Below the pieces are notes generated by a model. The model searched no databases. It saw only the letters and a program-made list of their open reading frames with translations, and was not told the origin of the DNA. 64,000 bases of DNA from an uncultured Chlorobiota bacterium (lineage in GTDB: Bacteria > Bacteroidota > Ignavibacteria > UBA10030 > UBA6906), in the NCBI GenBank assembly GCA_900696645.1, contig CAADGV010000010.1, positions 31,015 to 95,014 on the forward strand, in the 5' to 3' direction. The translations under genes and the position numbers were made by a program. Of this stretch, positions 29,584-36,361 are shown in pieces. How positions within the stretch are numbered: the first letter of the stretch is position 1; each line of letters starts with the position of its first letter.

Positions 29584-29775
29584 GCGAAAGGGTGCTTCGA
29601 AGACGGCGAACAATGGACAATGAAAATGTTAACGAGACGCCGGAATGCCGACCACCATTGAAGTGAGGTCGTTGTTCCGATTAATAACAGATAATCCCCT
29701 AAAAAGACAGGCTCGATCTCACGTTTCTATCGGAATTACTGCACAAGAAGTAGGAAGTTTACAAAGGAGTAAATG

Positions 29776-30886
29776 ATGTTTGAAGAACAAAAAGAGCGTG
29801 TTCAGAAACTCAAGAAACAACTGACCGAGCTTCGAGGTTATCTTTGACGTAGATGCAAAAGAACAAGAAGCGGCCGGCTTGCAGTCAAAAACCGAAGCCC
29901 CGAATTTCTGGAATGATAATGTCGCTGCACAGAAGACGATGCAGCAACTCAGTTCGTTGAAGGAATGGGTTGATGGTTGGAAAACCCTGAAGCGGACGCT
30001 CGACGATGCCGGGTCGCTGCTCGAGCTCGCGGAAGAATCCAACGATTCATCACTGGGTTCCGAGATCGACAAGGAACTGGATAAAGTAGAGAAGGGGATA
30101 GGAGACCTGGAATTCCGCAACATGCTCAGCGGTGCCGACGACAAACGTAACTGCATTCTGAACATCAACTCCGGTGCAGGGGGCACGGAGTCGCAGGATT
30201 GGGCGGAAATGCTGCTTCGCATGTATGTTCGATGGTCTGAACGACAAGGCTACAAAGTCGTGTTGACTGACCGGCTTGATGGTGATGGAGCCGGAATCAA
30301 GAGCGCATCAATTGAGGTAATAGGCGAGTATGCCTATGGCTACTTGAAGGCGGAAAACGGCGTGCACCGGCTCGTCCGAATCTCCCCGTTTGATGCAAAT
30401 GCCCGGCGGCATACATCGTTCGCCTCAGTGTTCGTGTATCCGGAAATGGATGATGATGTTGAGATTGAAATCAATCCGGCGGATATCAAGGTCGATACGT
30501 TCCGCTCGGGCGGGAAAGGCGGACAAAACGTCAACAAAGTTGAAACCGCAGTCCGCATTACCCATATTCCGACAGGCATTGTGGTTGCATGCCAGCAGGA
30601 ACGTTCGCAATTCCAGAATAAGGAGCGTGCACTGAATATGCTGAAATCCCAGTTGTATCAGAAGCGGAAGGAAGAAGAAGAAGCGCGCCTGAACGCTATC
30701 GAAAACACGAAGAAAAAAATCGAATGGGGGAGCCAGATTCGCTCATACGTTTTTCATCCCTACAATATGGTCAAGGATCACAGGACAGACGTCGAAACAA
30801 GCGACGTACATGGCGTAATGGACGGCGATCTTGACGCCTTCATCAAAGGGTACCTGATGGAATTCAGTTCGAAGGGAACTGCATAG
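29776..30886 (+). CDS. prfB: Peptide chain release factor 2, with programmed +1 frameshift
   Basis: Translation starts at ATG 29776 (AGGAG six bases upstream) and reads [12 protein letters not shown] to Leu23, where CTT TGA C (29842-29848) places an in-frame UGA at 29845-29847. Slipping +1 on CTT continues with GAC GTA and yields 369 residues in total. A weak internal Shine-Dalgarno-like GAGG precedes the site, as in E. coli prfB, where RF2 scarcity promotes its own frameshift. The catalytic [12 protein letters not shown] loop that hydrolyses peptidyl-tRNA is present. The protein reads UGA and UAA stops. It heads an apparent operon with the Lol genes. Confidence 0.95.
29842..29848 (+). promoter_or_regulatory. 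Programmed +1 ribosomal frameshift site of prfB
   Basis: CTTTGAC in the short first frame of prfB. The UGA stop is recognised by RF2 itself, giving autoregulation: low RF2 lengthens the pause and favours the shift. Confidence 0.93.
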
Positions 30887-30893
30887 TTCCCCT

Positions 30894-32111
30894 ATGTCGT
30901 ATCCCGCCTTCATAGCCGACCGGTACCTTCAGGCAACCCATCGAAAGGGATTTCTTTCGTTCATCACATTCATTTCAGTGGTTGGTGTGGCACTGGGAAC
31001 TGCTGCACTAATCATTGCCGTAACTGTTCTTGGAGGGTTTGAGAAAGAAATCACCGACAAAGTCATCGGCTTCACAAGTCACGTGCAAATCTCCGGCTAT
31101 CAAAGTCTGCCGCTTGGCAATTATGGTGAAAATACCTCCCGCATAGAGCAGGCGTCGCCGCTTATTAAATCCGTTCAACCGTTTCTCTCGCGTGAAGCTC
31201 TCGTACGATCGACCGAGTCGATTGATGGTATCTTGCTGAAAGGGATTGAACCGTCGAAAGACCTGTTGACTGTGAGCAAGTACATCGTTCAAGGGACGTA
31301 TAACATCAGTCGTGCTCCCGGGGCTCTTCCGAATATTGTTCTCGGAAAGAAACTTGCTGACAGGCTTGCTGTCGGGTTAGGAGATAAGGTTACGGTGTTC
31401 GGCACTGGGCGCTCAGGCGAATTCGGGCAGATGCGCGCAATGCAGTTCAGGTTGTCCGGGATTTATGAAAGCGGTATGGCCGATTATGACGATGTGTATG
31501 CATTCACATCGTTAAAAGATGCACAAATACTCTTTCAATATGGCGAAGCTGTTTCCGGCTACGACATAATGGTAACGAATATCGACAGCGTCGAGTCTGT
31601 TGCCGACTTGGTTCAAGCGACGCTCGGCTATCCGCATTATGCTCGCACCGTCTACCAAAGCTACAGAAATCTTTTTAGTTGGATTGAGTTACAGAAAAAA
31701 CCCGTCCCGATTATTTTAGGATTAATTATCATTGTGGCAACGGTGAATATCATCGGGACGTTGCTCATGATGGTTCTCGGCAAAACAAAGGACATCGGGA
31801 TCCTCAAATCACTCGGAGCAACAAAGAAAGGGATTGTTAGCATTTTTGTCCGGCAAGGATTGTGGATTGGCATAGCGGGAACAGTGATCGGCAATCTGCT
31901 GGCATTCACGCTCTGCTATGCCGAAATGAAACTGCGGTTTCTTTCGCTTCCGAGTGACATTTATTTCATGACGTCAGTGCCGATACTGCTACGGCCCGAG
32001 TTCTTCGTCGTTATTTCAGCGATCAGCATCGGGTTGTGCTTTGTATGCTCGCTATTGCCGGCCTGGCTTGCTTCCCGTATCGATCCGGTTCGGGCAATAC
32101 GGTTTGGATAA
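30894..32111 (+). CDS. LolC/LolE-type ABC transporter permease (first of two)
   Basis: 405 residues: one N-terminal membrane helix (FITFISVVGVALGTAALIIA, ~23-42), a long periplasmic MacB-PCD-like domain (~45-260), then three C-terminal helices in an FtsX domain. The start YPAFIADRYLQATHRKGFLS matches the lipoprotein-release permease family. With the second permease and the ATPase it would release lipoproteins from the inner membrane for transfer to the outer membrane. It begins 7 bp after prfB and ends immediately before the next ATG. Confidence 0.88.
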   Translation: MSYPAFIADRYLQATHRKGFLSFITFISVVGVALGTAALIIAVTVLGGFEKEITDKVIGFTSHVQISGYQSLPLGNYGENTSRIEQASPLIKSVQPFLSREALVRSTESIDGILLKGIEPSKDLLTVSKYIVQGTYNISRAPGALPNIVLGKKLADRLAVGLGDKVTVFGTGRSGEFGQMRAMQFRLSGIYESGMADYDDVYAFTSLKDAQILFQYGEAVSGYDIMVTNIDSVESVADLVQATLGYPHYARTVYQSYRNLFSWIELQKKPVPIILGLIIIVATVNIIGTLLMMVLGKTKDIGILKSLGATKKGIVSIFVRQGLWIGIAGTVIGNLLAFTLCYAEMKLRFLSLPSDIYFMTSVPILLRPEFFVVISAISIGLCFVCSLLPAWLASRIDPVRAIRFG

Positions 32112-33341
32112 ATGGGCTTTGAACGCTTCATAGCGCGTCGGTATATCCGGTCGAAACAGCAAACGCTGTTTATCAACATCATCATGCTGGTATCCGTCAT
32201 AGGCATTACAGTTGGTGTAGCAGCGTTAATTATCGTGCTCTCGGTATTCAACGGATTCAACAAAGTCGTTACCGACGTACTGGTTGCTTTCGACCCTCAT
32301 ATCAGAGTCCTTCCGGCGAAGGGGAAATCATTCACGCCGTCCGATTCGGTTGCCCGCCTATTGAACGCGGAAATAGATGTCGAAGCGTGGTCAGTGTATG
32401 TTGACAGCAAGGCACTGCTTGTGTCGCGAGGGGTCAACCGTGTAGTCCTCATTCGTGGCGTAGATGAATCCATGATTGGTGAGGTATCGGGAGTGAAGAA
32501 TGCTATTGTTCTCGGTCAGTTCGATCTGGGAACGAAGTCAAAGGAGGCAGGGATTGTTATCGGTCTGAGTCTTGCAGACAAGCTTGGCGCGACAGTTGGG
32601 TCGGAGATCACCATAGTCAGTCCCGTTGGAGTTGATGCCATGATGGTTCAATTCGGGCAACCCGAAATGAAGAAGTTCACGGTTACCGGAATCTACGACT
32701 CACGCAACAAAGAGTATGACAGCCACTACGCGTTTATCGCAATCGAGAATGCTCAGACCCTGTTTGAGTATCGGGGTTCGGTCAGCGGTATTGAGGTTCG
32801 CTTGCGCAGTATCGATGCGTCGATTGCCACCCAGGCTGTGCTGGCACATAAACTGGGAGAGAGGTTCAAAGTTCTCACGTGGTACGATCTGCATCGGGAT
32901 TTGTACTCTGTGATGCAGATTGAGCGGTGGAGTGCTTATATTATCCTGTGTCTTATTGTTTTCGTGGCCGTATTCAATATGCTCGGTTCCTTGACAATGG
33001 GTGTCATTGAGAAACGCAGAGATATTGGAGTTCTGAAAGCGCTGGGCGCAACGAACGGAAGTATTCTACGACTGTTCATGTTTGAAGGCGTACTGGTCGG
33101 TACTGTGGGAACAGTTCTTGGAATTGCTATCGGATTGGGTATCTGCTATCTTCAAATTCATTACCAACTCTTTCCGTTGGACCCGACAGTGTATATTATT
33201 CCTGCAATACCCGTTGAGATTCGATGGTCTGACTTCGTAACGGTGGGTTCGGCATCGATGCTGTTGAGCATGTTCGCCGCGCTGTATCCTGCACTGCGGG
33301 CGTCTCGTCTTACGCCGGTCGACGCAATCCGGTGGGAATGA
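32112..33341 (+). CDS. LolC/LolE-type ABC transporter permease (second of two)
   Basis: 409 residues with the same topology as its upstream neighbour: N-terminal helix (~20-45), periplasmic domain (~50-270) and three C-terminal helices with the MGVIEKRRDIGVLKALGAT coupling segment (~295-313). The ATG is directly next to the upstream stop. Two different permeases plus LolD suggest a heterodimeric LolCDE exporter rather than the single LolF version. Confidence 0.88.
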   Translation: MGFERFIARRYIRSKQQTLFINIIMLVSVIGITVGVAALIIVLSVFNGFNKVVTDVLVAFDPHIRVLPAKGKSFTPSDSVARLLNAEIDVEAWSVYVDSKALLVSRGVNRVVLIRGVDESMIGEVSGVKNAIVLGQFDLGTKSKEAGIVIGLSLADKLGATVGSEITIVSPVGVDAMMVQFGQPEMKKFTVTGIYDSRNKEYDSHYAFIAIENAQTLFEYRGSVSGIEVRLRSIDASIATQAVLAHKLGERFKVLTWYDLHRDLYSVMQIERWSAYIILCLIVFVAVFNMLGSLTMGVIEKRRDIGVLKALGATNGSILRLFMFEGVLVGTVGTVLGIAIGLGICYLQIHYQLFPLDPTVYIIPAIPVEIRWSDFVTVGSASMLLSMFAALYPALRASRLTPVDAIRWE

Positions 33342-33342
33342 C

Positions 33343-34020
33343 ATGATCCAGGCAGAGAACATAACCAAAGTATATAAGATGGGTGATTCCGGCAACTCTT
33401 CGCTTCAGGTGTTGCGCGGAATCAGCCTGGAAATTCATAAGGGTGATATTGTTGCGATTGTTGGCGCGTCCGGTGCAGGCAAGAGCACGTTGTTGCACAT
33501 ACTTGGCACACTTGACCGTCCGACCGAAGGAAACGTGTACTATGACAACGAGAATGTCTTTGCCTATAGTGATGAACGGATCGCACGGTTTCGCAATCAA
33601 CATGTCGGATTTGTGTTTCAGTTCCATCACTTGTTACCGGAATTCTCAGTTCTCGAAAACGTTTGCCTGCCTGCCCTCATTCAGGGAAATAAGCTGGCTC
33701 AAGTCGAGAAGAAAGCAAGAGCCCTACTGCAAGATGTAGGGGTCGAATCAAAATCATCCAACAAACCTTCACAGCTATCCGGCGGCGAACAACAACGTGT
33801 GGCAATTGCACGGGCGTTGATGAATTCGCCAAAAGTGGTTCTTGCTGATGAACCTACCGGAAATCTCGATACCGCTAATACGCAGCAATTGCATGATCTT
33901 ATTTGGAGTCTCAGCAGGGAGAAGGGCCAAACATTTGTAGTTGTTACACACAATGAACAGTTGGCAAAACAAGCCGACCGTATTGTCAAGCTTATTGATG
34001 GCAAGATAGGGGGATTTTAA
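33343..34020 (+). CDS. lolD: LolD-type ABC transporter ATP-binding protein
   Basis: 225 residues. Walker A GASGAGKST (41-49), signature LSGGEQQR (~145-152) and Walker B VVLADEPTGNLD (~165-176) are complete; the GNLD variant and the length are typical of the MacB/LolD subfamily. The gene starts one base after the second permease stop, completing a three-gene exporter. It powers extraction of lipoproteins from the inner membrane. The hairpin at 34127-34160 may end this transcript as well. Confidence 0.92.
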   Translation: MIQAENITKVYKMGDSGNSSLQVLRGISLEIHKGDIVAIVGASGAGKSTLLHILGTLDRPTEGNVYYDNENVFAYSDERIARFRNQHVGFVFQFHHLLPEFSVLENVCLPALIQGNKLAQVEKKARALLQDVGVESKSSNKPSQLSGGEQQRVAIARALMNSPKVVLADEPTGNLDTANTQQLHDLIWSLSREKGQTFVVVTHNEQLAKQADRIVKLIDGKIGGF

Positions 34021-34045
34021 TTTTTGATAAATCGTAATTTTTTAC

Positions 34046-34073
34046 TTGACATTTACGTCGAAAAGCGTATATT
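34046..34073 (+). promoter_or_regulatory. Strong sigma70-type promoter upstream of a structured leader or small RNA
   Basis: TTGACA (34046-34051), 16-bp spacer, TATATT (34068-34073). Transcription would begin near 34080, only ~80 bp before a terminator hairpin. Confidence 0.7.
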
Positions 34074-34079
34074 TGTAGG

Positions 34080-34160
34080 TGACCTTACGACAGTTTCTCC
34101 CCTGACTGTTGTAGACAAATGGTCGAGCCCGGCGTTCCCCCCAACGCTGGGCTTTTGTTT
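34080..34160 (+). ncRNA. Candidate ~80-nt structured RNA or attenuator leader
   Basis: From the predicted start of transcription, GACC (34081-34084) pairs with GGTC (34121-34124) and encloses a 7-bp hairpin CGACAGT/ACTGTTG (34088-34112). This is followed by a terminator: GCCCGGCGTT (34127-34136) with AACGCTGGGC (34143-34152) and then TTTTGTTT. The unit is either a free small RNA or a leader that can stop transcription before the DUF3098-like gene, whose ribosome site is at 34182. No known riboswitch class is recognised. Confidence 0.5.
34127..34160 (+). terminator. Terminator hairpin before the DUF3098-like gene
   Basis: A 10-bp stem (one G-U pair), 6-nt C loop and TTTTGTTT tail. It would end the 34080 transcript and possibly the lolCED transcript. 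Confidence 0.75.
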
Positions 34161-34192
34161 ATATTCCATTGAACTCAATTTGGGAGATTGAT

Positions 34193-34474
34193 ATGGCCAA
34201 GGCAGTAAAACGTTCTGATCAGAAGAAAAAGTCTCAAAAACCTGAATCGCTCCCCTTGACGAAAGAGAATTTTGTCATCATAGGAGTCGGATTGGTTGTG
34301 ATATTGATCGGCTACTTGGCGCTTGCGAGGGGCCCCGTTGAGGGCTTTTTACCTTTGGTTCTTGCCCCGATTCTGCTTCTTGTCGGCTATTGCGTAATTA
34401 TTCCTTTGGGAATTTTATACAAGAAATCGTATATTGGTAAGGAAAACTCGACACAGACTCGGTCTGCTGCGTAA
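34193..34474 (+). CDS. Small two-helix membrane protein, DUF3098-like
   Basis: 93 residues. A lysine-rich N-terminus (MAKAVKRSDQKKKSQK) is followed by two membrane helices (~27-46 and ~56-80). The phrase LTKENFVIIGVGLVVILIG and the spacing match DUF3098-type proteins common in Bacteroidota. The start at 34193 has GGGAG six bases upstream; the in-frame ATG at 34169 has none. Function is not known. It lies just before two tRNA genes. Confidence 0.75.
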   Translation: MAKAVKRSDQKKKSQKPESLPLTKENFVIIGVGLVVILIGYLALARGPVEGFLPLVLAPILLLVGYCVIIPLGILYKKSYIGKENSTQTRSAA

Positions 34475-34485
34475 CGAGTTCGCCA

Positions 34486-34557
34486 GACCGCGTAGCTCAG
34501 GGGTAGAGCATCTGCCTTTTAAGCAGAGGGTCGGTGGTTCGAGCCCACCCGCGGTCA
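34486..34557 (+). tRNA. tRNA-Lys (anticodon TTT)
   Basis: Acceptor GACCGCG pairs with CGCGGTC; the anticodon stem TCTGC/GCAGA holds the loop CTTTTAA with TTT at 34518-34520; the T-arm is GGTGG TTCGAGC CCACC. The 3' CCA is not encoded. Confidence 0.97.
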
Positions 34558-34567
34558 CACAACTTTT

Positions 34568-34653
34568 GCGGAAGTGGCGAAATTGGCAGACGCACCATCT
34601 TGAGGGGGTGGCGCCCACAAGGCATGCGGGTTCAAGTCCCGCCTTCCGCACCA
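34568..34653 (+). tRNA. tRNA-Leu (anticodon GAG)
   Basis: Acceptor GCGGAAG/CTTCCGC, anticodon stem CCATC/GGTGG with loop TTGAGGG (anticodon GAG), long class II variable arm, T-arm GCGGG TTCAAGT CCCGC. The 3' CCA is encoded. It lies 10 bp after tRNA-Lys. Confidence 0.97.
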
Positions 34654-34654
34654 A

Positions 34655-34690
34655 AAAGCCCTGCATTACCTTGCAGGGCTTTCTACTTGT
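34655..34690 (+). terminator. Rho-independent terminator after the tRNA pair
   Basis: AGCCCTGCA (34657-34665) and TGCAGGGCT (34672-34680), extendable to 11 bp by flanking A-T pairs, then TTCTACTT. Confidence 0.8.
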
Positions 34691-34773
34691 TGTGATGTTG
34701 CTTAGGTAACATTTTCACACTGAGACCCGACGAGATCGTTCCCTCAGTCCACGATCAAGATCGAAGAAAATGC

Positions 34774-34802
34774 TTGATTTTGATAGTATGACGCGGTATA
34801 TT
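34774..34802 (+). promoter_or_regulatory. Putative promoter of the small secreted protein gene
   Basis: TTGATT (34774-34779), 17-bp spacer, TATATT (34797-34802), 27 bp before ATG 34829. Confidence 0.6.
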
Positions 34803-34828
34803 ATTTCAAGCATTTCATTTCTCGGATT

Positions 34829-35239
34829 ATGTCAAATCGATTCCTAGTACTTTTCTTCTCGACCCAGCTTCTGGCGGCTACGGTATTTTCAGGTGTGATA
34901 AAGGACGGGTCGCTGAGCGCAGAAAGCCGCGATGGTAGCATTACCGTCCGCTGGATGAGTGAAGACGAAACCAATGTTGCCAGGTTTGTGCTTGAGAGAA
35001 AAGCGGGTATTAACGGCGCCTTTATGCCATTGACAGAGTTTTCGCCAAGAGGGAACAACTCATCGTATCTGTTTGTTGATGAAACTGCTTTTCGGATCTC
35101 TGAGAGCATATATCAGTACAGAGTGAAGGTGTTGTTCACAAACGGCATGGCCCCTGTCTATTCAGGTACTATCACGGTAAGTCATCGGACAAGCGATGTG
35201 CGCAGAACATGGGGCAGTATCAAGGCAATGTTCCGGTAG
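34829..35239 (+). CDS. Small secreted protein with a fibronectin-III-like domain
   Basis: 136 residues. Signal peptide (LVLFFSTQLLAATVFSG, ~6-22) and one ~90-residue beta domain with the fibronectin-like phrases ITVRWMSEDETNVARFVLER and YQYRVKVLFTNG. There is no T9SS tail or membrane anchor, so it is probably periplasmic or released. It is a single-gene unit with its own promoter and terminator. I do not recognise a specific function. Confidence 0.75.
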   Translation: MSNRFLVLFFSTQLLAATVFSGVIKDGSLSAESRDGSITVRWMSEDETNVARFVLERKAGINGAFMPLTEFSPRGNNSSYLFVDETAFRISESIYQYRVKVLFTNGMAPVYSGTITVSHRTSDVRRTWGSIKAMFR

Positions 35240-35268
35240 ATTTTTCGATAGTCTTCTTTACTTATCTC

Positions 35269-35297
35269 AAGCGATACAAGGTGTCGCTTTTTTTTTG
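35269..35297 (+). terminator. Rho-independent terminator
   Basis: AAGCGATAC (35269-35277) with GTGTCGCTT (35281-35289), 9 bp including one G-U pair, loop AAG, then a run of T. Confidence 0.85.
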
Positions 35298-35311
35298 CCA
35301 AGAAGTTCGAA

Positions 35312-35932
35312 ATGAATCTTGTCAAGCCGCTGGTGCTCGCATCCCAATCACCCCGCAGGATGAGCCTCTTGCGTCAAATCGGTTTTCAACCCCTTATCGT
35401 ACCAAGCCATATCCCCGAAGAATTCGACTCTCGGCAAAGTCCGGCCGAAAACGCCCGTTCGCTCGCCCTTGAGAAAGCCAAAGAGGTCGCCGGCAAGTTT
35501 GAAGATGCTCTGATCATCGGAGCTGATACGGTTGTTGTTCTCGGTGAGCATCTGTTGGCGAAGCCGGAAAACGCCTCGGATGCCAAACGAATGCTTCGCC
35601 TGCTTAGCGGCAAAACTCACATTGTCATTACTGCGTTTGCTCTGCTCGATTGTCCCTCAGGTGAAAGCGTTACGGAACACGAGACTACAGGTGTAACATT
35701 CCGGGAGTTACCTGACGAGGAAATCGATATGTATGTGTCGGGCGGCTCGCCAATGGACAAAGCCGGTGCGTACGGAATTCAAGACGATTACGGAGCAGTG
35801 TTTGTCAGCAGAATCAACGGTTGCTTCTACAATGTGGTGGGGTTTCCTCTCTCAAAATTTTACACTACATTACAGAAGTTTCAAGATCATCTCATGGAAT
35901 CAAGAGGCTATACGTATGTCAAAAAAGATTAG
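35312..35932 (+). CDS. maf: Maf family nucleoside-triphosphate pyrophosphatase
   Basis: 206 residues. The Maf signatures are present: N-terminal LASQSPRR (~9-16), the catalytic IIGADTVV (~69-76) and the later SGGSPMDKAGAYGIQ (~143-157). Maf enzymes hydrolyse dTTP/UTP or modified nucleotides to monophosphates, removing non-canonical nucleotides. The subgroup suggests the dTTP/UTP type, but specificity is not certain. Its 3' end overlaps the next gene by 17 bp. Confidence 0.92.
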   Translation: MNLVKPLVLASQSPRRMSLLRQIGFQPLIVPSHIPEEFDSRQSPAENARSLALEKAKEVAGKFEDALIIGADTVVVLGEHLLAKPENASDAKRMLRLLSGKTHIVITAFALLDCPSGESVTEHETTGVTFRELPDEEIDMYVSGGSPMDKAGAYGIQDDYGAVFVSRINGCFYNVVGFPLSKFYTTLQKFQDHLMESRGYTYVKKD

Positions 35933-36320
35933 GGTTCTTGTCGCCAAAGTCGGATTGGATGGACACGACCGGGGGGCAAAGGTAGTTGCGGCAGCGTTGC
36001 GCGACGCAGGAATGGAAGTGATTTACACAGGGCTTCGCAAAACACCTGACCTGATTGTCGAAGCTGCTATTCAAGAAGATGTTGACGCAATCGGGATCAG
36101 CATTTTGAGCGGAGCACACATGACCGTGTTTCCGAAAATCATCGGACTGCTGAAAGAGAAGGGCCTTCAGGATGTTCTGCTTTTTGGGGGCGGCATCATT
36201 CCGCATCAGGATATTGACGAACTGAAGAAACTCGGCGTCGGGCAGTTGTTCACTCCGGGTGCATCAACGCAAGAAATTGTCGGCTACGTGAAAAGTTGGG
36301 TTGAACAGCACCGAAACTGA
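35916..36320 (+). CDS. Stand-alone B12-binding protein, methylmalonyl-CoA mutase small-domain type
   Basis: 134 residues, almost exactly one cobalamin-binding domain. The DGHDRG motif holds His17, the expected lower axial ligand of cobalt, and GGGIIPHQDI near 90 is the second nucleotide-loop contact. The start at 35916 (MSKKIRVLVAKVGLDGHD) lies within the 3' end of maf. Separate small subunits of this kind pair with a large catalytic subunit to interconvert succinyl-CoA and methylmalonyl-CoA or similar acyl-CoAs; no large subunit is in the window. Confidence 0.9.
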   Translation: MSKKIRVLVAKVGLDGHDRGAKVVAAALRDAGMEVIYTGLRKTPDLIVEAAIQEDVDAIGISILSGAHMTVFPKIIGLLKEKGLQDVLLFGGGIIPHQDIDELKKLGVGQLFTPGASTQEIVGYVKSWVEQHRN

Positions 36321-36361
36321 TCTCCCCCAATCAACAAAACAAGAAATCCAAGCGTTTCTCG

